Below are positions 15,607-23,700 of a stretch of 46,854 nt of DNA, in pieces. The notes under the pieces were generated by a model. That model did not search any database, was not told where the DNA came from, and saw only the letters and a program-made list of their open reading frames with translations. The stretch's first letter is position 1; every line of letters begins with the position of its first letter. Location: assembly GCA_947382875.1 (NCBI GenBank), contig CANDBG010000017.1:1-46854 (forward strand). Direction: 5' to 3'. Source of the DNA: an uncultured Oscillibacter sp. (GTDB lineage Bacteria > Bacillota > Clostridia > Oscillospirales > Oscillospiraceae). The position numbers and the translations under genes are program-made.

Positions 15607-16704
15607 CTAGCCCCGCAGAATCGCCGTCAGCTGGGCCAGAAGGTCGCCGGAACCGTTCAGATTGATGCTTCCCACATTGGCGCAGATTCGCTCAATATAT
15701 TCCAGTTCCTTGAGCCGCATGAGGGTTTGGTTTTCGTCCATGAGCCTGGCGGTGTTGAGCAGGGAACGGGTCGACGCAACCTCCTCCCGCCGGGTGATGA
15801 CACTGGCCTGGGCGCGTTTTTCGGCCACCAATACGGTGTTCATGATCTCCCGAATTTCGCCGGGGAGGATAATGTCTTTCACGCCGCCGCCGCTGATTTC
15901 CACAAACAGCGATTTCTCCTGCTCCTTCAGACGCTGGAGGACGTACTGGGAAATTTCCTCCTTGGTTTCCAGAATTTCGTCCAACTTGTGCTTTCCGACG
16001 TAATCCCGCAAAGCCAGCTGCGCCGCGACGTGCAGTTGTTCCTTGAAATCGTCGATTTCGGTAAAAATGCGCACGTAATCCGTAATCCGGTAATTGCAGA
16101 CGAAATTGATCCGCAGGGAAACCTTGTCCTGTGTCAGAATCTCCTGACCGGTCACGTCCATCTGCGTCAGGCGGGTGTCAACCAGGTCAATCTCTGCTTT
16201 TACCGGCGTGTTCCGCCAGAAATAGTATGTACCCGGTTCCAGCAACCGCTCAAAACGGTTGTTCAGGCAAAGGAGGCCCCGCTGGTAAGAGGCCACATCT
16301 ATGCGGGTGTAATAACTGGACGGAATGCTCTTGAAAATGTACGCCGGAACGCTCTCGTCCGCCTCGGGGCGGGAGATGTCCACCAACTGAAAATCATGCT
16401 TCTCATAAATGCTCCAATAGGCGTACCTGCCCTTGGGAAGCGTACTTGCAAACTTATCGTTGACAAAGTGCAGTGCAAGTTTCTGGTCCGGCACCTCCAC
16501 CACCGCCGCAGCCTGCGCAACCTCGGGACATTGCAGCAGAACTTCCAGGCCGCAGAAAGCGGAATGTACCGGCTGGTCCAATCCCACCAGCTCCGCCGTC
16601 CGGCCGCCGTACATCAAATGCCGTCCGGGGGGCAGCAGTCCCAAAAACTTGCCATGCTTGAACAAAAAGGCCCGCTGGGTCTCGTTGACGGTTACATAAT
16701 TCAT
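15607..16704 (-). CDS. slipin (SPFH/band 7 membrane-scaffold protein)
   Basis: 365-aa SPFH-family protein. The SPFH part is about 180-320: QEILTQDKVSLRINFVCNYRITD, LALRDYVGKHKLDEILETKEEI, the ISGGGVKDIILPGEIREIMN segment and a Glu/Arg-rich helix with VAEKRAQASVITRREEVASTRSLLNTARL, typical of slipins. Before it come three similar modules of the form KF..LLPPGxYxxWx....LVD (about residues 13-30, 79-107 and 143-172). There is no obvious membrane anchor. GGGAGG precedes the ATG at 16704. It probably forms oligomeric membrane microdomain scaffolds; here it is co-transcribed with the RlaP-type gene. Confidence 0.85.
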   Translation of the reverse strand: MNYVTVNETQRAFLFKHGKFLGLLPPGRHLMYGGRTAELVGLDQPVHSAFCGLEVLLQCPEVAQAAAVVEVPDQKLALHFVNDKFASTLPKGRYAYWSIYEKHDFQLVDISRPEADESVPAYIFKSIPSSYYTRIDVASYQRGLLCLNNRFERLLEPGTYYFWRNTPVKAEIDLVDTRLTQMDVTGQEILTQDKVSLRINFVCNYRITDYVRIFTEIDDFKEQLHVAAQLALRDYVGKHKLDEILETKEEISQYVLQRLKEQEKSLFVEISGGGVKDIILPGEIREIMNTVLVAEKRAQASVITRREEVASTRSLLNTARLMDENQTLMRLKELEYIERICANVGSINLNGSGDLLAQLTAILRG

Positions 16705-17010
16705 TTGCACTACCTCCCTTAATGGAACTTCCACACATGGAATGGGTTGGCGTTGTCCATGAGCGGCGGCGGCTGACGGCTTGAGTACGCTGGAAAACGG
16801 ACGGAAAGCATGGCTTCTGGTCCGTTCTGCATACGCCCGGTATCCGCCCCCAGGCAGGGCCGTCCGCTCATTGTCCCGGAGGGCAGAGGGTCTTTGCGCG
16901 CCTCCCGGGACGGGACTCCGCCTTTTTTTAATGATTGACATTCCCGTCTTGCTGCGCCGTTTCCGGCAAAATCCAAAACCACTTGGCACCGCTCCCGCAC
17001 GGGAACGGAG

Positions 17011-17051
17011 GCAGGATTCGAACCTGCGAAAAAGGAGAGGATTTGAACCTC
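17011..17051 (-). other. two tRNA T-arm-like motifs, no complete tRNA
   Basis: On the minus strand GAGG-TTCAAAT-CCTC (17037-17051) and, nine bases later, GCAGG-TTCGAAT-CCTGC (17011-17027) match the T stem-loop consensus; the second has a perfect 5-bp stem. No acceptor stem, D arm or anticodon arm can be paired with either, and no CCA follows. It may be a decayed tRNA or an RNA with tRNA-like parts. Confidence 0.4.
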
Positions 17052-17212
17052 ATCGCAGCTGCGATTGCCATACAGACCCCCTGGCATACGCTTTGGAACC
17101 TCCTCGCGCACCGCGGCGATTACACTCGCCCGCCCCGGCGGCCTGTAAACTTTATTCTAGCAAAAACACGGAAAAAAATCAAGGCACAAACCGAACAAGA
17201 ATTGCCTTTGCA

Positions 17213-17249
17213 TAAGAAACGGCGCTGAACGGATTTGCCGTCCAGCGCC
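17213..17249 (-). terminator. probable terminator of the Cys-rich gene
   Basis: GGCGCTG and CAGCGCC enclose an inner ACGG/CCGT pair (17221-17249); on the minus strand the stem is followed by a T-rich GTTTCTT. Confidence 0.65.
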
Positions 17250-17282
17250 GCGGAAAAGTCCTTTCAGACTCTTGTATTTCAA

Positions 17283-17579
17283 TCAGCAGCAACCGTTGTT
17301 CATACGCCGGATGCAGCTGGCATGAATCTGGGGCGGCATACTTCGGGTCATTCTGCCGTCATACGTAATGCATACGCGCTCGCCCGGGCAGAAGCAGCAC
17401 GCTTCCGGCGTGTGAACCAGCACCTCCTGGGACGTGCACAGGTCGCACACCAACAGCTGACAGCACCATACCCGCAGAACACAGGCGCTCATGCACACCG
17501 GTTCCTTACGTTCGCACCCGCATTCGCTCTCGCACTCGCAGCCGCATTCGCATTCGCGTTCGTTGCAAAGATCTTCCAT
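17283..17579 (-). CDS. small very cysteine-rich protein
   Basis: 98 aa with 20 cysteines. The N-terminus is a run of alternating acidic and Cys residues (ECECGCECESECGCE, about residues 9-23), encoded by repeated GAR-TGC codons. The remainder has WCC, EACCFCPG, and a C-terminal GCC. No signal peptide. GGAGG lies eight bases before the ATG at 17579; an upstream in-frame ATG is less well placed. A 7-bp inverted repeat CACATAG/CTATGTG (17597-17623) lies just before the ribosome site. Metal binding (metallothionein-like) or cross-linked structural protein is plausible; no family recognised. It follows glyA by about 90 bp. Confidence 0.6.
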   Translation of the reverse strand: MEDLCNERECECGCECESECGCERKEPVCMSACVLRVWCCQLLVCDLCTSQEVLVHTPEACCFCPGERVCITYDGRMTRSMPPQIHASCIRRMNNGCC

Positions 17580-17670
17580 AGCAATTGCCTCCAATACACA
17601 TAGGATGTACTTCATTCTATGTGCCGGCGGCGGTCAGGGTGCATGGCAGCCCGCAGAGAAACCCGGTCCC

Positions 17671-18924
17671 TTACCGCGCCCCGTAAATCGGGAATTGGGC
17701 GCAAAGCGCGTCCACCTCTTCCCGCACCTTGGCGGCGGAACCCTCGAAATCCCGGGCGATTTCACCCATCCAATGCGCAATTTTTACCATTTCCGGCTCA
17801 CGGAACCCGCGGGATGTGACCGCAGGCGTCCCCACGCGGATGCCGCTGGTCACAAAGGGCTTTTCCGGGTCGTTGGGAATGGCGTTCTTGTTTACGGTAA
17901 TCTGCACCTCATCCAGATTATGCTCAAAGGCTTTGCCGGTAATTCGGAAATTGCGTACGTCCACCAGCATCAGATGATTGTCCGTGCCGCCGGACACCAG
18001 ACGGAAGCCCTCCTTTGCCAGCGCGTCCGCCAGGGCCTTTGCGTTCTTCACAACCTGTTCCGCATACGCCTTGAACTCCGGCTTCAGCGCTTCCCCGAAG
18101 CATATGGCTTTTGCCGCAATAATGTGCTCCAAAGGACCGCCCTGGGTGCCGGGAAATATGGCGGAATCGATCTTTTTCGCAATTTCCTCGTCGTTGCAGA
18201 GAATCAGGCCGCCGCGGGGGCCACGCAGGGTCTTATGCGTCGTGGAGGTCGTCACGTGTGCGCAGGGCACCGGGGACGGATGCGCTCCGCCCGCCACCAG
18301 ACCCGCAATGTGCGCCATATCCACCATGAGATACGCGCCGACGGCGTCCGCGATTTCACGGAATCTGGCAAAATCCAGCGTACGCGGATACGCGCTTGCT
18401 CCCGCAAGAATCAGCTTCGGGCGGCACGCCTTTGCCAGCTCCATCACCTTGTCGTAGTCAATGACCTCCGTGCCGTCCTCCACGCCGTAGGGAACAATAT
18501 TGAAATACTTGCCGGAGATGTTCACGGGACTGCCGTGGGACAAATGGCCGCCATGCGCCAGATTCATGCTCAGGACGGTCTCGCCGGGCTGAAGCAGCGC
18601 GAAAAATGCCGCCAGATTCGCGTTTGCGCCGGAGTGGGGCTGGACGTTGGCGTAATTGCATCCAAACAGCTCGCAGGCCCGTTTACGCGCAATTTCTTCC
18701 GTGATGTCCACGGCGCAGCAGCCGCCGTAGTACCGCTTGCCGGGATACCCCTCGGCGTATTTATTCGTCAGGCAGGTGCCCATAGCCAGCATGACGGCCT
18801 CGCTGACAATGTTCTCCGACGCAATCAGTTCAATATTACGCCGTTCCCGGCCGAATTCCTCCTGGATGGACGCGCCGACCTCCGGGTCGTATTGGGAAAG
18901 AAAATCCATGGTTTGCTGGATCAT
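17671..18924 (-). CDS. glyA: serine hydroxymethyltransferase
   Basis: PLP enzyme converting serine and tetrahydrofolate to glycine and 5,10-methylene-THF, the main source of one-carbon units. 417 aa. Family marks: NIELIASEN near residue 30, [36 protein letters not shown] and the PLP-lysine motif [21 protein letters not shown] lies before the ATG. One gene upstream of the Cys-rich gene on the same strand, with its own promoter. Confidence 0.98.
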   Translation of the reverse strand: MIQQTMDFLSQYDPEVGASIQEEFGRERRNIELIASENIVSEAVMLAMGTCLTNKYAEGYPGKRYYGGCCAVDITEEIARKRACELFGCNYANVQPHSGANANLAAFFALLQPGETVLSMNLAHGGHLSHGSPVNISGKYFNIVPYGVEDGTEVIDYDKVMELAKACRPKLILAGASAYPRTLDFARFREIADAVGAYLMVDMAHIAGLVAGGAHPSPVPCAHVTTSTTHKTLRGPRGGLILCNDEEIAKKIDSAIFPGTQGGPLEHIIAAKAICFGEALKPEFKAYAEQVVKNAKALADALAKEGFRLVSGGTDNHLMLVDVRNFRITGKAFEHNLDEVQITVNKNAIPNDPEKPFVTSGIRVGTPAVTSRGFREPEMVKIAHWMGEIARDFEGSAAKVREEVDALCAQFPIYGAR

Positions 18925-18971
18925 GGGGAATGTCCTCCTTCAATTTTTCGGTAAAACCAAGATGTCTTTTT

Positions 18972-18999
18972 ATTTTACCAAAAATTTGCCGTTTGACAA
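18972..18999 (-). promoter_or_regulatory. sigma-A promoter for glyA
   Basis: TTGTCA (18994-18999), 16 bp, TAAAAT (18972-18977) on the minus strand, about 40 bp before the glyA ATG. The same bases include TTGACA on the plus strand. A TTTTCGGCA/TGCCGAAAA stem (about 19035-19057) lies between it and the divergent promoter. Confidence 0.6.
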
Positions 19000-19081
19000 G
19001 CGGCATTTTCACAAAATACCGTTCTCTGTTCGTTTTCGGCAGAATATGCCGAAAAGTCCCTTTTTTCTTTACGAAATTTGG

Positions 19082-19110
19082 TTGATACGGCGGAAAGATA
19101 TTGGTATAAT
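19082..19110 (+). promoter_or_regulatory. sigma-A promoter for the zinc-ribbon membrane protein
   Basis: TTGATA (19082-19087), 17 bp, and TATAAT (19105-19110) preceded by TGG, an extended -10. Strong consensus promoter. Confidence 0.75.
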
Positions 19111-19143
19111 AACAGCTGTACCGCAGAAGGGAGGATGGCGCGT

Positions 19144-19641
19144 TTGAACGATCAAATGGATGATTTCACCGTCTGGCGCATCCGGAAGGACCATCTGAAG
19201 GAGCCGTTTCCGTACGTCTTTCCCGATTTGCCGCCGCGCTTCCGACGCCTCCGCGCACTCAGCCGCGGGGTATTTCTGATGCAGCTTGGTTCGAGCGTTG
19301 TAGCCATTGCCGGCCTGCTGCTTTCCGGCATTTTCTTTTTCGGCCGGGAAACGGAGCCTCCAGCTTTCCTGGAAGCGACGGTTTTTTGCTCTATATTTCT
19401 TGCGTTTCTGTTTACGCTTCTGCGCTTTTTGCCTGGGATTTTCTGGCGCTGTCCCTGCTGCAAAACGAAATTTCCGTACTATGTCCCCGCTCGTTACAGC
19501 GACGCGCTGCGCGGAAAGGCCTGCATTTCGGCCCTCGAAGTTCAGCGGATTTTCTTTTTCAAGCCCCGTTGCTGTCCGTTGATTTTTCCGTCCGTCTGCC
19601 CGGTCTGCAAGCGAAAATTCTTTCAGAAAACCGACCCTTGA
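19144..19641 (+). CDS. membrane protein with C-terminal zinc-ribbon motifs
   Basis: 165-aa hypothetical. Two hydrophobic segments (about 45-65 and 76-98) follow a charged N-terminus; the C-terminal part has CPCCKTKF and CPVCKRKF, two CxxC pairs able to bind one zinc. An ATG at 19135 directly touches AGAAGGGAGG, leaving no spacing; the in-frame TTG at 19144 is nine bases away and was preferred, and a second ATG at 19156 is also possible. Transcribed from its own strong promoter. Its last 19 bp overlap the convergent GNAT gene. No function is recognised. Confidence 0.6.
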   Translation: MNDQMDDFTVWRIRKDHLKEPFPYVFPDLPPRFRRLRALSRGVFLMQLGSSVVAIAGLLLSGIFFFGRETEPPAFLEATVFCSIFLAFLFTLLRFLPGIFWRCPCCKTKFPYYVPARYSDALRGKACISALEVQRIFFFKPRCCPLIFPSVCPVCKRKFFQKTDP

Positions 19642-20147
19642 CGCAAAATCACATACCGGTCGTGAGGCATATCCACGCCCCGATAGTGTTTCGTCCAAGA
19701 GTCGGTTTTAGTCATGCCGCACCGCAGAGCAACCCGTTGGGACGCTGTGTTGGTGTCCCGGATGATCGAACAGACCTCGCGGGCGTTCAGCGTTTCAAAC
19801 GCGTACTTTTTACAGCCTTCCGCGGCTTCCGTCGCGCAGCCCTTGTGCCAATAGGCCCGGTTGAACAGGTAGCCGATTTCCAGGACCTCAGTCTCCTTCC
19901 ATGGCTGCATGGTCAGGCCGCATTGACCGATCAGTTTCCCCGTTTCCTTCAAAATCACTCCCCACAGACCAAAATTCCATTTTTGATAGCGGGAAATCTG
20001 CCGGTCAAGCCATTCCTGTACCTCCGCGCCGCTGAACGCCCCCTCATAGGCATACATGGTTTCTGCGTCCTGCAGGATTTCGCACAACGCATGGAAATCC
20101 GCTTGATTCATTTTCCGCAAATACAATCGTTCTGTTTCAAGTATCAT
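19623..20147 (-). CDS. GNAT family N-acetyltransferase (RimJ/RimL-like)
   Basis: 174-aa acetyl-CoA-dependent transferase. The family shape is visible: start ILETERLYLRKM, WGVILKETGKLIGQCGL (beta strands), VLEIGYLFNRAYWHKGCATEAAEG (the acetyl-CoA pyrophosphate loop, with HKGCATEA for QxxGxG/A) and CSIIRDTNTASQRVALRCGM. The family modifies ribosomal proteins, amino acids or antibiotics; substrate here unknown. A GTG at 20162 lies upstream of the ribosome site GGAGG; of two adjacent ATGs, 20147 has the better distance. Overlaps the convergent neighbour's end. Confidence 0.82.
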   Translation of the reverse strand: MILETERLYLRKMNQADFHALCEILQDAETMYAYEGAFSGAEVQEWLDRQISRYQKWNFGLWGVILKETGKLIGQCGLTMQPWKETEVLEIGYLFNRAYWHKGCATEAAEGCKKYAFETLNAREVCSIIRDTNTASQRVALRCGMTKTDSWTKHYRGVDMPHDRYVILRQGSVF

Positions 20148-20172
20148 CATTTTCCTCCGCACCTGTTATTTT

Positions 20173-20248
20173 GTTGAGTGGATACTCAACCGCCGCACGC
20201 TGAAAAACAACCATTTTCCAGAGAGCGGCGGTCTTTTTCTATACGTTT
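20173..20248 (+). other. two stems between the GNAT and amidase_6 genes
   Basis: GTTGAGT/ACTCAAC with loop GGAT (20173-20190) is followed by ACCGCCGC paired with GCGGCGGT across a long loop and then CTTTTTCT, which would read as a weak plus-strand terminator. On the minus strand no T tract follows, so it does not clearly end the amidase gene. Confidence 0.35.
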
Positions 20249-20272
20249 TTCCCCTTTGGGATTAAGGGCGGC

Positions 20273-22102
20273 TCAAGCGGCCGGCACAAGCAAAGGTTCA
20301 TCCGTTTCCTCGGTAGGCGGGGGCAGAACCGAAGCCGCAGAATCATCCGTCTGCGTTTCTCCAGACTCCGAAGGAACAGTCTCACCGGTCTCCGGCGGGA
20401 CCTCCTCCTCTTCCGTCCCTATAATCAACCAGGGAACTTCCTCCTCCGGGTCGATTGCAGGGTCCGTCACAGAGCTGCGAATGCCCTTTTCCGCACACCG
20501 AATGTAATAGACCAGTTCTTGTATAACACCCTCTGCTGTCATTACTGTGCACTCTACCCGGTAAAGTCCTGGCTGCGTAAACCAAAACTCTGCAAGGCAG
20601 GACGCTGCGTTTTCTGTCAGCGCGGCGTGTGTCCGGGCGCCGTCGGGGGCCTGCACCGCTACGGACAACCGTGTCTGGGGCGTCTCCGTCTGGAAGCCTA
20701 CCCTCTCGCTGAAATTCACCAGCACCGGCGCAACCGGTTCCGGATGAATCACCGGCTTCGCCTCCGTACCAACACGCATGTAACGGGGAATGTACACCCG
20801 TATCGGCCCGAAATAATAGTCCCCCAGTTTTACGTGAGACTCATCCGCTGTATGGGAACAGTACCAGATCTCGCCGCGCTGATTGCCCGTGGCGGCGGTG
20901 AGGACAATCGCATGGGAGTAGTTTCCGCCCGAACCGCTCACGTGCGCAATGGCGCCCACGAGTTCCTCGGACGAAACGCCGGTGATGGAACCGTATTGCG
21001 GGGCGGTAATGATCGTGGCATACATCCCGTTTTCCATGGAATGATTGCTCCCCGCCGTCTCGTTCTTCACGCCGTTCAGATACTTCCAGAAGCTGGAACA
21101 GCTAATCCAATTCAAAATTTGGGAATCCTTCGTACCAACGGCGGTTGAACGGCCATACCAGGTCTCTGCCCCCTGGGTATCCATCGGTACGGCATGACCG
21201 TCAATTGCAGCTGCGGTCTGGCTGCCGCCAAACCCTGCCCACATGCTTTGCGACGCAAAATTCATACAGTCTCCGCCAACGCCGGCAAAGCTCTTAAACC
21301 GGGGATTATAAAATTCCCGGGACGTTTTCTCGTCCGGACGGCAATACGTCGACGCGTAGGCCGCCGCGTTTTTGCCGTTGTAGAGAATCCGCGCAGCCGC
21401 CGCGGTCGGGTCCGGCTCATAGGGGGCCGTCAGGACCGCCTCGACCTCCATACCGGCGGAAAATTCCGCCACCGCCGCCGCAAGGTCGAAATCCGGATTC
21501 TTTTTGTAGGTTCCGTCAAAGCTGCTGCCGTCCGACACATTTGCCACCAGCCAGCGGCCCGTAAACTTCACCAGATCCACCACATAGCCGGTTTCATACA
21601 CCGACTGGCGATTGCTGTCCGTGTAATAAAAAAGCGCCGTCTGCCGGACGGACACCCGGGCGGAATACTCCTCGATTTTCACCGAACGGTATGTAAAATG
21701 AAGCTGCAAGTCCTCCCGGTAAATATTCTGCATCTGACGGACGGCGGCATAATATGCCGCTTTTTTCTCCATAAACTGAATGTTTTTTTGCAGCTCCGTC
21801 AGAAAGACCTCTTTGCCGTTCATCCAAAACTTCTCGCCCTCCCAGGCCGGGACAAACTGCGGCTCGTACACCGACCCCGTCCGCAGGTCCACGGCCTCGT
21901 ACAGCATCGCCGCACGGGCGTAATTTTGCAGATACGTCTCAACAACGGCTTTCACTTCCGTTTCCTCCAGTTCCTGGACCTCGCCGGACTCGTCAGCCAG
22001 TACGGCCGTGCAGAGCGAAGCAAAGGTCACAAGCAGAATGAAGGCCATCCGAACCAGCGCAGACACTCTGCGGCAGCCCGGACGGCCCTTTGCATAATAC
22101 AT
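20273..22102 (-). CDS. secreted protein with amidase_6 (NlpC/P60-like) domain
   Basis: 609 aa. A basic N-terminus and hydrophobic stretch (about 13-36, ending AVLADE) form a signal peptide or anchor. After a variable domain (40-220), residues about 235-435 hold the putative amidase domain: YNGKNAAAYASTYC, GGDCMNFASQSMWAGFGG with the candidate catalytic Cys, and a later GNYSHAIVLTAA with the His. The C-terminal part has an immunoglobulin-like beta stretch (about 455-545) and an acidic Glu/Thr/Pro tail. AGGAGG precedes the ATG. Probably a cell-wall active or surface enzyme; substrate unknown. Confidence 0.8.
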   Translation of the reverse strand: MYYAKGRPGCRRVSALVRMAFILLVTFASLCTAVLADESGEVQELEETEVKAVVETYLQNYARAAMLYEAVDLRTGSVYEPQFVPAWEGEKFWMNGKEVFLTELQKNIQFMEKKAAYYAAVRQMQNIYREDLQLHFTYRSVKIEEYSARVSVRQTALFYYTDSNRQSVYETGYVVDLVKFTGRWLVANVSDGSSFDGTYKKNPDFDLAAAVAEFSAGMEVEAVLTAPYEPDPTAAAARILYNGKNAAAYASTYCRPDEKTSREFYNPRFKSFAGVGGDCMNFASQSMWAGFGGSQTAAAIDGHAVPMDTQGAETWYGRSTAVGTKDSQILNWISCSSFWKYLNGVKNETAGSNHSMENGMYATIITAPQYGSITGVSSEELVGAIAHVSGSGGNYSHAIVLTAATGNQRGEIWYCSHTADESHVKLGDYYFGPIRVYIPRYMRVGTEAKPVIHPEPVAPVLVNFSERVGFQTETPQTRLSVAVQAPDGARTHAALTENAASCLAEFWFTQPGLYRVECTVMTAEGVIQELVYYIRCAEKGIRSSVTDPAIDPEEEVPWLIIGTEEEEVPPETGETVPSESGETQTDDSAASVLPPPTEETDEPLLVPAA

Positions 22103-22201
22103 AAGAACCGCCTCCTGAAATTTAATCTCTACCGACCATATCGGACAAAAACGGTTATTTTATAAGCAAAATCCGTATGAAATTTTCCGATTCCCAAATT
22201 T

Positions 22202-22972
22202 TCACAGCGTCCGCAGAATATCCAGCACCGCCTTACAGCTTCCGGGAACCCGTGCCTGCAGCTCCGGCGCTGCCGACGAAACCAAATACGGCTGTCCCAC
22301 TTTTTGCAGCATAGGCAGGTCATTGTAGTTATCCCCGAAGGCCATCACCTCGTCAAAGCCGATATCCAGCACCTTACAAAGTTGTCCCAAACCCAGGCCC
22401 TTGTCCGCCAGGGTGAAATCGAGCCAGTCGTCTCCCGCGACGGCGGCGCGGAACGCCCGCTCCCAACGGAACACCAACGCTAACCGCGTCTGCACCAGAC
22501 GGCCCGGGCAATAAGCCGACACTTTAACAATCTCCTCCGGCATGTCTTCCAGGCGGTCCAGCACGACGGTATGATTCCCCAAACGGTCCTGGACCTCTGA
22601 GACAAAGCTCTCTCGTTTTGGAAGCAGATAACTGGTATTGGCTCCGGAAACCATCACCTCCACTTCCGGCAGAGCCAGAATGCCGCGGCAAAGCTCAATG
22701 GCAAGACGGCGGTCCATCGGCGTTTTGCCCAGCAGCGGGCCAGGGTCTCCGGGACCGAACACCACCGCGCCGTTTTCGCACACGAATGGAATCCGGTCCG
22801 CCACCGGGGCGAACAGCTGCCGCAGACTGTGATACTGCCGTCCGCTGGCCGGGCAGAACAGGATGCCTTTTTTCTCCAAGCGGTAAATCTCGTCGAACAA
22901 TTCGGTTGGGAGGACCTTCGCCCCATTTTGAAGCAAGGTCCCGTCAATGTCGCTGACAATGAGTCGAAGCAT
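22202..22972 (-). CDS. HAD-superfamily Cof-type phosphatase
   Basis: 256-aa cytoplasmic phosphatase of the Cof/HAD-IIB group, which acts on sugar phosphates, nucleotides or flavin phosphates. Motif I is LIVSDIDGTLL with nucleophile Asp8 and Asp10; motif II lies in CPASGRQY; motif III Lys in the TLADKGLGLGQL region; motif IV is MAFGDNYNDLPML. The frame is open much further upstream, but the ATG at 22972 puts DIDGT at the normal place and has AGGAGG eight bases upstream. A long structured leader precedes it. Substrate not predictable. Confidence 0.9.
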   Translation of the reverse strand: MLRLIVSDIDGTLLQNGAKVLPTELFDEIYRLEKKGILFCPASGRQYHSLRQLFAPVADRIPFVCENGAVVFGPGDPGPLLGKTPMDRRLAIELCRGILALPEVEVMVSGANTSYLLPKRESFVSEVQDRLGNHTVVLDRLEDMPEEIVKVSAYCPGRLVQTRLALVFRWERAFRAAVAGDDWLDFTLADKGLGLGQLCKVLDIGFDEVMAFGDNYNDLPMLQKVGQPYLVSSAAPELQARVPGSCKAVLDILRTL

Positions 22973-23306
22973 GGTGCAAACCTCCTTTGTCCAGAGGCGG
23001 AAGGGCTTTTTTTCCGTTCCGCCCTTCGGTTGACTGCCACCAACGCCCTTTCGGGCCAAAGACGAAACCTGAAAATACGCCTTTTTGTCAGTATACCACA
23101 TTCTGCCAGGGATTGACAGTAAAAGTTTACATATTTTTTATAAAATTTTTCAGTCGAAAATTGACACGTTGTTTCCGCCTCCCTTTTTGCGTTCAAAAGT
23201 ACCGTGTAAGTTGCCTCTTGACAAGCGGGGGATTCTATGATAACCTATCCGTATTAGTACAGTTAATACAGTTGCGGCGCAATGCCGCAGAAGGACAGGT
23301 GACGCG
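22973..23306. promoter_or_regulatory. divergent control region between Cof phosphatase and gntR
   Basis: On the minus strand CTGTCA (23114-23119), 18 bp and an extended TATACT (23090-23095) form a promoter for the Cof gene, with a leader of about 110 nt. The leader has GCCC-GAAA-GGGC and two competing stems, GAAGGGC/GCCCTTC and GGCGGAA/TTCCGCC, that share bases. On the plus strand TTGACA at 23218-23223 precedes gntR but its -10 is weak. The rest is AT-rich with no gene. Confidence 0.5.
23251..23269 (+). promoter_or_regulatory. candidate operator of the GntR regulator
   Basis: The dyad GTATTA-N7-TAATAC lies 38 bp before the gntR start and just after the putative promoter. YtrA-type regulators bind such TA-rich dyads before their own ABC operons. 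A GCGGC/GCCGC stem (23274-23288) follows directly before the ribosome site. Confidence 0.45.
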
Positions 23307-23687
23307 ATGATCAGTCTCAATTATCGGGACTCCCGCCCAATCTATGAACAAATCAAAGACGGGCTGCGCAAGCTGATCGTCACTGGGGCAATCGCCACGG
23401 ACGAAAAGCTGCCCTCCGTACGGGCGCTGGCCACACAGCTTTCCATCAACCCAAACACCATCCAGCGGGCTTACAACGAGCTGGAAGGTGAGGGCTACAT
23501 CTACTCCGTACCCGGCAAAGGCAGTTTCGCCACCGGCGACCCCGGCGCGGACGAATCCCGCCGGAAGGAGTTATGGGAAAAGGTGCGGGAGCTGGTTGCG
23601 GAATTACGGTATCTCGGAGTCAGTCAAGAGGAGCTGACGGCGCTTCTTGAAGAAGCGCCGTCCGGCGGTCTGACCGCCGGGAAATGA
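23307..23687 (+). CDS. GntR-family regulator, YtrA type
   Basis: 126-aa repressor. Residues 1-72 are the winged-helix domain: DSRPIYEQIKDGLRKLIVTGAI, EKLPSVRALATQLSINPNTIQRAYNELEGEGYIYSVPGKGSF. Only a short helical C-terminus follows (no effector domain), which defines the YtrA subgroup. These usually repress the ABC transporter genes that follow; here an ATPase and permease lie 13 bp and 881 bp downstream. The start has GGACAGG upstream. The end of the gene carries a CCGGCGGTC/GACCGCCGG inverted repeat. Confidence 0.92.
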   Translation: MISLNYRDSRPIYEQIKDGLRKLIVTGAIATDEKLPSVRALATQLSINPNTIQRAYNELEGEGYIYSVPGKGSFATGDPGADESRRKELWEKVRELVAELRYLGVSQEELTALLEEAPSGGLTAGK

Positions 23688-23700
23688 AGGAGGTATGGGC

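Larger units (their letters stand above)
16705..17282. other. 578-bp region without a supported gene
   Basis: It holds a bulged GTCCCGGAGG/CCTCCCGGGAC stem (16883-16921) followed on the plus strand by GGGACTCCGCC and seven T, two tRNA T-arm-like motifs, a 14-bp palindrome ATCGCAGCTGCGAT (17052-17065), and the terminator of the Cys-rich gene. Short ORFs on both strands have no ribosome site and no recognisable product. No promoter for the slipin gene stands out. Confidence 0.5.

Noticed and set aside
16719-17111. 130-aa ORF upstream of the slipin gene, and the long in-frame slipin extension
   Set aside because: No ribosome site, low-complexity sequence, crosses the T-arm-like motifs and hairpins; slipin has a good start at 16704.
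16990-17120. A complete tRNA gene on the minus strand
   Set aside because: T-arm consensus is present, but no 7-9 bp acceptor partner for CTCCGTT, no D loop with GG and no proper anticodon arm; tRNA-Sec folding was tried by eye and fails.
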